Shown here: piece after piece, positions 26,501 through 34,924 of the stretch
Layout: each line of letters opens with the position of its first letter
How positions within the stretch are numbered: position 1 is the stretch's first letter
Assembly (NCBI RefSeq): GCF_026196735.1
Contig: NZ_JAPHUF010000007.1
Span: 62,001-126,000 of the forward strand
Source of the DNA: Sulfurimonas sp.
GTDB lineage: Bacteria; Campylobacterota; Campylobacteria; Campylobacterales; Sulfurimonadaceae
DNA length: 64,000 nt
Direction: 5' to 3'
Notes under the pieces: generated by a model
Seen by the model: only the letters and a program-made list of their open reading frames with translations
The model's database searches: none
Told to the model about the DNA's origin: nothing
Translations under genes and position numbers: made by a program

Positions 26501-28210
26501 TTGCAAAACACTGCATTAAATATATTAAAAACAGGGAATAATGTTTTTATTACTGGTTCTGCAGGAACGGGTAAAACCTATCTATTAAATCAATTTACAT
26601 TTTATTTAAAATCAAGAAAAATAATCCCAACAATTGTAGCACCAACTGGGATAGCAGCATCACATCTACAAGGTCAAACTATTCACTCATTTTTTAGCTT
26701 AGGTATTCGTGATACAATCGATGATTATTATATTGAGTCTTTATTACAAAAGAAATATTTACAAACTAGATTTTCTAAATTAAAGATTCTTATCATCGAT
26801 GAGATTTCAATGGTTTCTCCTGAGATGTTCTCTGCAATGGATAAAATATTAAGAGCTTTTAAAAAGAATGATACTCCATTTGGTGGTGTTCAAACAATAC
26901 TGTCTGGAGATTTCTTCCAACTTCCTCCCATCTCAAAAATAGCTAAGGATAAACGCTTTGCTTGGCAATCTTCATCATGGAAAGAGTTGGAATTAAAAAC
27001 ATGCTACTTAGAAGAAAAATTTAGACAAGATGATAATGTTCTCATTAGTATTTTAGATGAGATAAGAAGCGGCAATGTATCAAGTAACTCTTATGATATT
27101 TTAAACTCAAGACATCATAAAGATCTTGACATTGATTTTACACCAACAAAACTCTACACACATAATATAGATGTTGATAGAATAAATAATGATGAGCTTA
27201 GTAAAATCAAAAATCCTGCTCATTTATTTAAGTATAAGTCAGAAGGAACAGCTAAAAATATTGAGAAAATATTTAAGTCTTCCCTTGTTTTAGAGGAGAT
27301 AACTCTAAAAAAAGATGCAGTAGTGATGTTTATAAAAAACAATCATGAGCAGGGCTATATAAATGGCACCACAGGTGTAGTAGTAGACTTTGACAAGGAG
27401 ACAGGTCTTCCGATAGTTAAAACATCTTATGGGTCATTGATTAAACTTGGATTGGAAGATTGGAGTATAGAAAATGATAACGGCAATATAGTTGCTAAAG
27501 TTTCACAAATTCCACTCAAACTTGCATGGGCAATTACTATACATAAATCTCAAGGTATGACACTTGATTCTGCTGAGATAGACTTGTCTAAAACTTTTGA
27601 AGTGGGGCAGGGTTATGTTGCTCTTTCTCGTATTAAAAATATAGATGGATTGCGTCTTATGGGCTTGAATGATACTGCACTAACTGTTGATCCTCTTATT
27701 TTACATATTGACGATAGAATCAAAGCAGCATCTCAAAAAACAAGAGATGAAATATCAGCACTCTTATCTGAAAATCTTGAAAAAATATTTGATTCATACA
27801 TCCAGAGTATAGACGGCATTACTGATATAAGTAAAATAAAAGAACAAGAAACAATTTTAAAATCTGAGAAGAAAATAGTGGCTAAAAGTGCTACTCCTAC
27901 TTATATTCAAACAAAAGAGTTGATTGAAAGTTGTAGCTCCATTGCAGAACTGGCTGAAAAAAGAGGTATGAGCAAGGGGACGATTATAAAACATCTTAGT
28001 ATTTTAAAGGAACAAGAAACAGATATAAATTTGGATAAATTTATGCCAGATGTAGCTACTCTTGACCTTATAAATGATGCAGTAACGAAAATAAAAGAAA
28101 AAAACAATAAAGATGATTTTAGTGAAGACGGCAAGCCTCGCTTAAAGCCTATATTTGAAGCCCTGAATGCTAAAGTTCAATATGATGATATACGAATTGC
28201 TCTTTGCTAG
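26501..28210 (+). CDS. PIF1-like DNA helicase with C-terminal helix-turn-helix
   Basis: A 569-residue superfamily 1B helicase. Motif I GSAGTGKTYLL, PTGIAASHL, Walker B LIIDEISMVS, GDFFQLPP, and the late motifs AWAITIHKSQGMTLD and YVALSRIKN are typical of bacterial PIF1/RecD2 relatives that unwind structured DNA. The tail (about 470-500, IAELAEKRGMSKGTIIKHLSIL) looks like the helicase-associated helix-turn-helix found in RecQ-like and some PIF1 proteins. The start is TTG with AAGGA 8 nt upstream. It is not flanked by mobile genes. Confidence 0.9.
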   Translation: MQNTALNILKTGNNVFITGSAGTGKTYLLNQFTFYLKSRKIIPTIVAPTGIAASHLQGQTIHSFFSLGIRDTIDDYYIESLLQKKYLQTRFSKLKILIIDEISMVSPEMFSAMDKILRAFKKNDTPFGGVQTILSGDFFQLPPISKIAKDKRFAWQSSSWKELELKTCYLEEKFRQDDNVLISILDEIRSGNVSSNSYDILNSRHHKDLDIDFTPTKLYTHNIDVDRINNDELSKIKNPAHLFKYKSEGTAKNIEKIFKSSLVLEEITLKKDAVVMFIKNNHEQGYINGTTGVVVDFDKETGLPIVKTSYGSLIKLGLEDWSIENDNGNIVAKVSQIPLKLAWAITIHKSQGMTLDSAEIDLSKTFEVGQGYVALSRIKNIDGLRLMGLNDTALTVDPLILHIDDRIKAASQKTRDEISALLSENLEKIFDSYIQSIDGITDISKIKEQETILKSEKKIVAKSATPTYIQTKELIESCSSIAELAEKRGMSKGTIIKHLSILKEQETDINLDKFMPDVATLDLINDAVTKIKEKNNKDDFSEDGKPRLKPIFEALNAKVQYDDIRIALC

Positions 28211-28244
28211 CTTTAGTAAATAATTTATTTGATTGCCAAAGATA

Positions 28245-28266
28245 ATTTGTAATATACATTACAAAT
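28245..28266. promoter_or_regulatory. Perfect inverted repeat upstream of the copper-type ATPase
   Basis: ATTTGTAAT-N4-ATTACAAAT, nine of nine bases paired, 70 bp before the ATPase start. No T-run follows, so an operator is more likely than a terminator. The repressor is unknown. Metal-responsive ArsR or TetR-like regulators bind sites of this size. Confidence 0.5.
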
Positions 28267-28335
28267 ATTTCTACACATACCTTACACACTATACAGATAA
28301 AATATAAAAGCTAGTAAATAATTCGGAGGTGTGTT

Positions 28336-30465
28336 ATGAGTATTGAAGATAAAAAATATACATGTCCTATGCATCCAGAAATAATAGAGAATCATCCTGC
28401 TTCATGCCCTAAATGTGGTATGGCACTGGAACCTATGGTGGCTGTAGCAAATGATGAAGAAAACGATGAACTAAATTATATGAGTAAACGCTTTTGGATT
28501 AGTATTGTTCTTGCCTTACCTGTGTTTGTAGTAGCAATGATAAGCGATTTAGTTCCGGAGTATTTACCACAGAGCGTCACAATGAAAAATGTTCAATGGT
28601 TTTTATTTATTTTAGCCTCTCCTGTAGTTGTTTGGGGTGGTTGGCCTTTTTTTGTGCGTGGATATAACTCTATTAAAACATGGAATCTAAACATGTTTAC
28701 ACTAATCGCAATAGGGGTAGGAGCAGCTTATATGTATAGTTTAGTTGCACTATTTTTACCTGAAGTTTTTCCTCCGCTTATGCAAACAAAAGAAGGTCTG
28801 GTGCATGTCTACTTTGAAGCTGCCGCAGTTATTATAACTCTCGTACTTTTAGGGCAGGTGTTGGAATTAAGAGCAAGAAGTAAAACAAATAGTGCAATTA
28901 AAACACTGCTAAATCTTGCGCCAAAGCAGGCACATCGTATTGACAATGACGGTAACGAAGAAAATATAAGTTTAGAGTTAATACATGTAGGAGATAAACT
29001 AAGAATTAAACCCGGTGAAAAAATCCCTGTTGATGGTGTTGTTGTTGAGGGACAAAGCAATATTGACGAATCAATGATAACAGGCGAACCTATGCTTATA
29101 TCTAAAACTAAAGATGATTCTTTAATTGGGGCAACATTAAATAAAAATGGCACTCTAGTCATGGTAGCACAAAGAGTAGGGAGTGATACTATGCTTTCAC
29201 AAATCGTGCATATGGTTGCTCAAGCTCAGCGTTCGCGCGCACCTATTCAAAAATTGGCAGATACCGTAGCTAGCTATTTTGTGCCGGCCGTTGTAATATC
29301 AGCGATATTGGCTTTTTTGGGATGGTTTATCTTTGGGCCTGAACCTCGTTTAGCCTATGCTATTGTAGCGGCAGTAGCTGTTTTGATTATTGCATGTCCG
29401 TGTGCTTTAGGCCTTGCAACACCAATCTCTATAATGGTTGGAACCGGACGAGCAGCGCTGTCTGGAATCTTGATAAAAGATGCCAAAACATTGGAGACGA
29501 TGGAGAAAATTAACACTTTGGTTGTAGATAAAACCGGAACTCTTACAGAAGGAAAACCTAAAGTAACTACTCTGAATGTAGAAGATGGTTTTGATGAAAA
29601 AGATGTTTTAAAATATGCTGCAAGTTTAGAACAAGTTAGTGAACATCCCCTAGCAGAGGCCGTTGTTGAACATGCAAAAGAGAGTGATTTAGACTTTCTA
29701 CATGTAGATAACTTTGAAGCTATTATTGGCAAAGGTATTACAGGTGAGATAGAGAATAAAAAAATAGTTTTAGGTAGTGAAAGTTTCTTGGATAGTTTAA
29801 ATATTTCAACAAAAGATACATCACAAAAAGCAGATGCTTTACGAAAAGAAGGCAAGGGTGTTATATTTATGGCAATAGATTCTAAATTTAGCGCTATTAT
29901 TGGGATTGAAGACCCGATTAAACTAACATCAATTGAAGCGATTAAAGAGCTTAAAGCCGAGGGTATAAAAGTTGTTATGCTTAGTGGGGACAATAAAACT
30001 ACAGCTAATGCAGTGGCAAGAAAACTAGACATTGATGAAGTTTATGCCAATATTATGCCTGATGCAAAAGCAAAAGTGATTAAACAACTACAAGATGGAG
30101 GAGCTATTGTGGCTATGGCTGGCGATGGAATAAATGATGCACCGGCACTTGCTCAAGCAGATATAGGTATAGCAATGGGAACCGGTACCGATGTTGCCAT
30201 AGAGAGTGCAGGAGTTACGCTTATTAAAGGTGATTTGCTTGGAATTGTAAAAGTTCTAAAACTTAGTCATGCTACTATGAAAAATATTAAACAAAATCTA
30301 TTTTTCGCTTTTGTTTACAACAGTGTTGGCATTCCGATAGCGGCAGGGGTGTTTTACCCATTTTTTGGTATTTTGCTTTCACCGGTAATCGCAGCAGCTG
30401 CAATGAGTTTTAGTTCTGTATCAGTTATAGTTAATGCTTTGCGCTTAAAAAATGTAAAGATATAG
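28336..30465 (+). CDS. Copper-type P1B heavy-metal translocating ATPase
   Basis: A P-type ATPase exporting a soft metal, most likely Cu(I). It begins with a heavy-metal-binding zinc-ribbon-like domain (YTCPMHPEI...CPKCGMAL, about 8-35) instead of the ferredoxin-like GMxCxxC domain. The core has the CPC metal site (about 354-356), the phosphorylation site D398 in DKTGTLTEGKP, the TGEP actuator loop and the hinge GDGINDAP. It has about eight helices and 709 residues. A good GGAG ribosome site is present. The CPMHP-type N-terminus is shared with CopB/CopA-2 forms and Cus-type proteins. Confidence 0.92.
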   Translation: MSIEDKKYTCPMHPEIIENHPASCPKCGMALEPMVAVANDEENDELNYMSKRFWISIVLALPVFVVAMISDLVPEYLPQSVTMKNVQWFLFILASPVVVWGGWPFFVRGYNSIKTWNLNMFTLIAIGVGAAYMYSLVALFLPEVFPPLMQTKEGLVHVYFEAAAVIITLVLLGQVLELRARSKTNSAIKTLLNLAPKQAHRIDNDGNEENISLELIHVGDKLRIKPGEKIPVDGVVVEGQSNIDESMITGEPMLISKTKDDSLIGATLNKNGTLVMVAQRVGSDTMLSQIVHMVAQAQRSRAPIQKLADTVASYFVPAVVISAILAFLGWFIFGPEPRLAYAIVAAVAVLIIACPCALGLATPISIMVGTGRAALSGILIKDAKTLETMEKINTLVVDKTGTLTEGKPKVTTLNVEDGFDEKDVLKYAASLEQVSEHPLAEAVVEHAKESDLDFLHVDNFEAIIGKGITGEIENKKIVLGSESFLDSLNISTKDTSQKADALRKEGKGVIFMAIDSKFSAIIGIEDPIKLTSIEAIKELKAEGIKVVMLSGDNKTTANAVARKLDIDEVYANIMPDAKAKVIKQLQDGGAIVAMAGDGINDAPALAQADIGIAMGTGTDVAIESAGVTLIKGDLLGIVKVLKLSHATMKNIKQNLFFAFVYNSVGIPIAAGVFYPFFGILLSPVIAAAAMSFSSVSVIVNALRLKNVKI

Positions 30466-30543
30466 TTATATTTACAAACTGCTAACATGAGGAAGATGCA
30501 TACTAAAACTTAATGTGATACAATTTCATCAATAAGGACTACC

Positions 30544-30606
30544 ATGAAAGAAAATCATAAAATAATCAAACATGAAATATTTGCACAAGGAAAACTTGAA
30601 GAATGA
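30544..30606 (+). CDS. 20-residue leader ORF coupled to the next gene
   Basis: An ATG with AAGGA 7 nt upstream opens a 20-codon frame that begins MKENHKIIKHE and ends in Leu-Glu-Glu, and whose stop overlaps the next start (ATGA). A -10-like GATACAAT lies 24 bp upstream. It could be a real micropeptide or a leader for translational coupling. No rare-codon or amino-acid run suggests attenuation. Confidence 0.4.
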   Translation: MKENHKIIKHEIFAQGKLEE

Positions 30607-30806
30607 TAGATTCGATTATTGAAATGATAAAACTTTTATCTCTTATGATATTTGTCTCATCAATTGGTGCCCAAGGCTGGATAGCATTTTTGGATATTAC
30701 AAAGTATTTTACAAATAAGTTAGAAAAATATCGTCCACTTCCATCTCAAGATAAATATTCAAGAATTGCTATAATAATTGGCGTTTTTGTAATATTAATG
30801 GACTAA
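30603..30806 (+). CDS. Small membrane protein, two helices (67 aa)
   Basis: A 67-residue protein with a hydrophobic N-terminal helix (about 7-25), a polar Lys/Tyr-rich linker and a short C-terminal helix (about 53-66). I do not recognise the family. It starts within the stop codon of the 20-residue ORF and precedes the FNT channel by 65 bp on the same strand. Confidence 0.55.
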   Translation: MIDSIIEMIKLLSLMIFVSSIGAQGWIAFLDITKYFTNKLEKYRPLPSQDKYSRIAIIIGVFVILMD

Positions 30807-30871
30807 TGCATATTTATTATATTAATATTTTTTGTCTATACTTCGATTTAAATTAAAATTAGGAATAGTGT

Positions 30872-31684
30872 ATGTCTTATTTACAACCTAACGACTTTGT
30901 TACAAAAATGGTTGATGCGGGAGAGTCTAAAGTCTACATGTCAACTAAAGATACACTTATCCGTGCTTTTATGGCTGGTGCAATTCTAGGCCTCGCTGCC
31001 GCATTTGCGATTACTGTTGCTATACAAACCGGTTCATTATTAGTCGGTGCAATGCTGTTTCCCGTTGGGTTTATAATGCTATATCTTATGGGTTTTGACT
31101 TACTCACAGGAGTTTTTGTACTAGTTCCGCTTGCTTTGCTCGATAAGCGACCGGGTGTTACTGTGAATCAAGTTTTAAGAAATTGGGGTCTTGTATTTTT
31201 AGGAAACTTTGCCGGAGCGCTAGTTGTGGCAGTTATGATGTCGTTTATACTGACATATGGCTACTCAATTGACCCCGATATTATTGGAGACAAAATAGCT
31301 TCAGTTGGAGAAGAGAGAACGCTGGGTTATAAGGAGCATGGCATAGCTGGATGGCTGACAATTTTTGTCCGTGGTATGCTATGTAACTGGATGGTTTCTA
31401 TGGGTGTTGTAGGCGCTATGGTTTCTAGTTCTGTAAGCGGTAAGGCTATTGCTATGTGGATGCCAATTATGCTGTTTTTCTACATGGGTTTTGAGCACTC
31501 TGTTGTAAATATGTTTCTATTTCCATTTTCGATGATTATGGGTGGTGACTTTACTGTTGTGGATTATTTAATTTGGAACGAGATACCAACCGTTCTAGGA
31601 AATCTAATAGGTGGTCTTGCATTTACCGGTTTAACTCTATATTCAACACATGTAAAAACCGGGCCAAAAAGAGATTTAAAGTAA
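30872..31684 (+). CDS. Formate/nitrite transporter (FNT) family channel
   Basis: A 270-residue FNT channel related to FocA, NirC and HSC. Six helices, the GFDLLTGVFVL half-helix near 74-84 and the central His in MGFEHSVVNMF are the family hallmarks. These pentameric channels pass formate, nitrite or hydrosulfide; the sequence alone does not say which. No formate dehydrogenase or nitrite reductase gene is adjacent. It is convergent with a lipoprotein gene. Confidence 0.88.
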   Translation: MSYLQPNDFVTKMVDAGESKVYMSTKDTLIRAFMAGAILGLAAAFAITVAIQTGSLLVGAMLFPVGFIMLYLMGFDLLTGVFVLVPLALLDKRPGVTVNQVLRNWGLVFLGNFAGALVVAVMMSFILTYGYSIDPDIIGDKIASVGEERTLGYKEHGIAGWLTIFVRGMLCNWMVSMGVVGAMVSSSVSGKAIAMWMPIMLFFYMGFEHSVVNMFLFPFSMIMGGDFTVVDYLIWNEIPTVLGNLIGGLAFTGLTLYSTHVKTGPKRDLK

Positions 31685-31716
31685 GATGCAGATTATATGA
31701 AAATTTATATCTTATA

Positions 31717-32577
31717 TTACCAGACAATACACTGATTTAAAGCACCATAAGCATAACAACCGCTTGAGTCTTTTTTAGCGTTATAGTAGTTATGCTGTTG
31801 TATATCTTTAGTCTTTGTGAGTAAGTCTTTTGTAGTGCCATATGAGCTACTCTCTTGCTTTATTGCTATATTTTTTGTTGCTGGACTTGGTTGGCTTGCT
31901 TGATTGTTATGATTAGCATTTTGTTCATGTTGCACTTGCTTATTTTTTAAGTTTTTACTTTTTATAACCTTTACAGATTTGTGAGGCTGTACTTTTTCAC
32001 TTTCTGCATGGTCACAATAAAGCATTTTTGATTTTAAAATATTTTCAACTTTTTGAATGGGGTCAATTTTTGTCATTCCCTCTTTCCAAACGAGAAAAGT
32101 TCTGTTTGATTTAGTATCTTTTAAATATATATCTAACTCTCCGATGGTAGAGGAGTCAAAATACATTACAAAGTCATAGTTTTTATTATTTGAGACAGTG
32201 TTTATACTCTCAACATATTCAGTGCGAAGTTTGGTAAAAGTTTTTCTTTTTTTAAACATTTCATATATTAAATTCTGCTCTTCATTATACGCATTTAAAT
32301 AATACTCTTGTGACATAACTCCTTTATCAGACAAAGGAATTAGCCGAGTAATAGCCTCATCGGTAAGTAATAATATCTGCATTGAGAATGGGTATGACAT
32401 AAATAGCGCATTTGTTTCGTTAATTATCTTATCATTTATAGGGCCATGTTTATAGTATGCAGATTTTTCAACTGCATATGAATTTATAGGAGGAGGAAGT
32501 ACCTCTTTTTTAAAACATCCCGTAGTAGTTATCAAGACTAGAAAAATGATACATGTACCAATAATTTTAAATATCAT
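31717..32577 (-). CDS. Hypothetical lipoprotein
   Basis: A 286-residue lipoprotein with signal helix and lipobox ITTTGC (lipidated C21). The middle (about 45-175) is a mixed alpha/beta region without a motif I know. The C-terminal third is low-complexity, rich in Asn, Gln, His and Lys, and ends with a Cys-containing segment (SSGCYAYGALNQCIVW) that could form a disulfide. It lies 17 bp downstream of an OmpR-type regulator, so the two are probably co-transcribed. Confidence 0.65.
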   Translation of the reverse strand: MIFKIIGTCIIFLVLITTTGCFKKEVLPPPINSYAVEKSAYYKHGPINDKIINETNALFMSYPFSMQILLLTDEAITRLIPLSDKGVMSQEYYLNAYNEEQNLIYEMFKKRKTFTKLRTEYVESINTVSNNKNYDFVMYFDSSTIGELDIYLKDTKSNRTFLVWKEGMTKIDPIQKVENILKSKMLYCDHAESEKVQPHKSVKVIKSKNLKNKQVQHEQNANHNNQASQPSPATKNIAIKQESSSYGTTKDLLTKTKDIQQHNYYNAKKDSSGCYAYGALNQCIVW

Positions 32578-32594
32578 TTTAACTCCAATATCTG

Positions 32595-33347
32595 CTAAGC
32601 TTGATTGTAAGGTAGTATTCTATACCCGATGCCATAAATACTTTCTACGCAATTACTTGGTAGTTTTTTTCTAAGTTTTGATACGAGTTTTCTAATATTT
32701 ACTATATCTAGATTTTCATTTTGCGCTTTATACTCGGCAGTTATATCTTCATTTGGAAATATTTTGCCAATATTATTAGTAAGAAGTTGTAAAAAAATAA
32801 TCTCGTATTTGGTTAGAGGGATTATTTCTTCTGTATTTTGAAGAATACTATTATTTTTACAAAAAGAAAAAGAATCATTAAGTTTTATTAATGATTCTTG
32901 TTTTTGCTCAACATTTGGTAATGTTAAGTTGTTTACATTTTTAGATGCGTTTAGAAGTGCTTTAAGAAATTCTTGATAGTCAATTGGTTTTTTAATAAAC
33001 TGCTGTATTCCTAGGTTAATCAAAGGTAGTAGATATTTTGTATCGTCATGTGCTGAAACTATAATAATAATTTGATTTGGATTTATTTTATATATTTTCT
33101 CTACTAATTCAACTCCATTTAGACGAGGCATTCGTATGTCAGAAATAACAATGTCATAGTGCTTTGCATTGGTGTCACTATACTGCCTGTATTGAGCTAG
33201 CGCCTCTTCTCCGTTTGATGAAGAGTTAACTGTATGAAAAAAAGTTTTTAAAATTTCAGTTACATTCTCTCTCAAATCTTCGTGATCTTCCGCAAAAAGC
33301 ACCGATAATTTTTGAGTGTGATTTAATAAATTTTTAGAATTTAGCAT
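32595..33347 (-). CDS. Response regulator (receiver plus winged-helix-like DNA-binding domain)
   Basis: A 250-residue regulator. The receiver domain (about 14-130) has the acidic pair AEDHED, phospho-acceptor D70 in VISDIRMP and K in IKKPIDY. The C-terminal ~90 residues end with VSKLRKKLP...SIYGIGYRIL, the recognition-helix and wing region of OmpR/PhoB proteins. No histidine kinase gene is adjacent, so its partner is elsewhere. It is divergent from thiS and followed by a lipoprotein gene. Confidence 0.85.
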   Translation of the reverse strand: MLNSKNLLNHTQKLSVLFAEDHEDLRENVTEILKTFFHTVNSSSNGEEALAQYRQYSDTNAKHYDIVISDIRMPRLNGVELVEKIYKINPNQIIIIVSAHDDTKYLLPLINLGIQQFIKKPIDYQEFLKALLNASKNVNNLTLPNVEQKQESLIKLNDSFSFCKNNSILQNTEEIIPLTKYEIIFLQLLTNNIGKIFPNEDITAEYKAQNENLDIVNIRKLVSKLRKKLPSNCVESIYGIGYRILPYNQA

Positions 33348-33447
33348 CAGAACTCTCTCGTTTGTATAGATTTATTTTAGTTATTGTATCTTTATTATTA
33401 ATATATTAAACTTAATAAGATATTATTAGACAAAGAGAGAGATAAAA

Positions 33448-33648
33448 ATGAAACTAATAATAAATGGCAATACAAAAGAATTTAATACAAATGCAACATT
33501 AGAAAAAGTTTTACAAGAGTTGGGTTTAACCGGAAAGGTCATGGCTGCAGCAGTTAATATGGAAGTAGTAAAACAAAACCTTTGGCCAACACATAAGCTA
33601 AATGATGGAGACAAACTAGAGTTACTAGATTTTGTTGGTGGTGGATGA
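33448..33648 (+). CDS. thiS: Sulfur carrier protein ThiS
   Basis: A 66-residue ubiquitin-like protein ending in VGGG, the thiocarboxylate-bearing tail that donates sulfur in thiamine thiazole synthesis. The typical ThiS pattern is present: N-terminal MKLIINGN, central MAAAVNMEVV, then LNDGDKLELLDFVGGG. No other thi genes are nearby. Its last 24 bp overlap the end of convergent acpS. Confidence 0.9.
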   Translation: MKLIINGNTKEFNTNATLEKVLQELGLTGKVMAAAVNMEVVKQNLWPTHKLNDGDKLELLDFVGGG

Positions 33649-33990
33649 TTCAATAGCCACTACAGCGATAGCATAATCACCGTCATGTGTTATGGATAAG
33701 CTAGTATCTGTAATATTGAAGTTATTTAAAAGTTTTTGTGATAGTCTTAATACCGGCGCACCCTTTGCGGTTTTGCTAATTGAAATATCATGAAAGCCAC
33801 ACTCCGAACCTATACCAACTCCAAGGGCTTTTGAACATGCCTCTTTAGCAGCCCAAAAACCAGATGCCGTTTTATAGTTTTTTATAAGAGATATCTCATC
33901 ATTTGAAAGAAATTTTTGAAGTGCTTTGTCGCCAAACCGCTCTATAAAGCGGTCCATACGAGATGTTTTTATAAGATCAATACCGATCAT
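33625..33990 (-). CDS. acpS: Holo-[acyl-carrier-protein] synthase
   Basis: Transfers 4'-phosphopantetheine from CoA to acyl carrier protein. The start MIGIDLIKTSRM (with the metal-binding Asp) and FWAAKEACSKALGVG (with the Glu and Lys of the WxxKEA motif) are diagnostic; 121 residues is the normal length. It directly abuts fliL and converges on thiS with a 24-bp overlap. Confidence 0.95.
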   Translation of the reverse strand: MIGIDLIKTSRMDRFIERFGDKALQKFLSNDEISLIKNYKTASGFWAAKEACSKALGVGIGSECGFHDISISKTAKGAPVLRLSQKLLNNFNITDTSLSITHDGDYAIAVVAIESSTTNKI

Positions 33991-34542
33991 TTACTGAATA
34001 ACGAACTCTGTAAAGTATATGCCTTTTATGTGACCATCAACAATCATAGCATTGAGTGTATCCATAATCTGTTGTGAAACTTTTGCCTTACCTTTTTTAG
34101 AAGAAATTTCTTCAAGTGTTTTAGAGGTTAAAATTCTAATAATTCTATCTCTGATAACAGGGGATTTATTGTCTAGTTCTATGCTCAGTTCTTCACCGTT
34201 TAACTCTAATGAGATAGTCACTTTTAAATAGCGGCTACCTGAATCACTTTTGAGATTTACAGTGAATCCGTCAAGTGGGTACAAAATACCAATATCACTT
34301 AATTTTCTTGACTCAGCCATGTCTGAGCTTCCTCTTGTCCTGTTTGATATAGTTTTAGTTTGAGCCTGAGGTGTATTTTGTTGTATTTGAGCTTCTGAAC
34401 CATCATCACTCATCAATAAAATCGCAGTAACTGCAGCACCAAGAATAATAAGTACTAAAACTGCGATAATAACAATCATCAGTGTATTAGATTTTTTCTT
34501 TTCTTGAGTAGTTTCTTCTTCTTTATTCTCTTCCTCAGCCAT
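33991..34542 (-). CDS. fliL: Flagellar basal-body-associated protein FliL
   Basis: FliL stabilises the flagellar stator around the motor. The 183 residues have a Glu/Lys-rich cytoplasmic tail, one helix (about 20-43) and a periplasmic domain with YPLDGFTVNLKSDSGSRYLKVTISLEL, the FliL signature, ending in the KGIYFTEFVIQ strand. It is the only flagellar gene in the window. Together with acpS it forms a conserved epsilonproteobacterial pair, as far as I recall. Confidence 0.93.
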   Translation of the reverse strand: MAEEENKEEETTQEKKKSNTLMIVIIAVLVLIILGAAVTAILLMSDDGSEAQIQQNTPQAQTKTISNRTRGSSDMAESRKLSDIGILYPLDGFTVNLKSDSGSRYLKVTISLELNGEELSIELDNKSPVIRDRIIRILTSKTLEEISSKKGKAKVSQQIMDTLNAMIVDGHIKGIYFTEFVIQ

Positions 34543-34598
34543 TACTCTTCCTTGATTTTAGTTTTGTTAGTATATCAAAATTTATATTATTATATCAA

Positions 34599-34859
34599 TT
34601 AATCACATTTTGTTATATTTAAAGTTTTCATAATCTCTTCAAATATTTCGCCAGCTTCACGATTATTGTCATCTTGATACTCTATTACAAGAACTTCTCT
34701 ACCATTTGATATATTACATGTATAAGTCTCAGGTTGAATTCTATACTTAGAAGTTATTTTTTCTATTGTTGAACAAACTAAATGACCTTCTTCTTTTCCT
34801 TCATAAGCTATTGACAACTTGGAAAATTTTTCTTCACTTCTAAACTCGGCATCAATCAT
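34599..34859 (-). CDS. Hypothetical 86-residue protein
   Basis: A small acidic soluble protein with a predicted alpha/beta pattern, two Cys residues in the body (VCSTIE, YTCNIS) and one near the end (TKCD). I do not recognise it. It lies between radA and fliL on the same strand, and its ATG has AAGGA upstream (AAAGGATATACATG), so it is likely translated. Confidence 0.6.
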   Translation of the reverse strand: MIDAEFRSEEKFSKLSIAYEGKEEGHLVCSTIEKITSKYRIQPETYTCNISNGREVLVIEYQDDNNREAGEIFEEIMKTLNITKCD

Positions 34860-34924
34860 GTATATCCTTTAAGATAAATATATTTTTGAAAGTATACATC
34901 TTTTATAGTTAAAATGTGTTTTAA

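Noticed and set aside
26267-28210. tRNA gene followed by a helicase as a possible integrated element
   Set aside because: There is no integrase, no repeated tRNA 3' end and no change in base composition. PIF1-like helicases are chromosomal in this phylum.
33625-33648. 24-bp overlap of thiS and acpS as a possible sequencing error
   Set aside because: Both proteins end in their normal family C-termini, so the convergent overlap is genuine.
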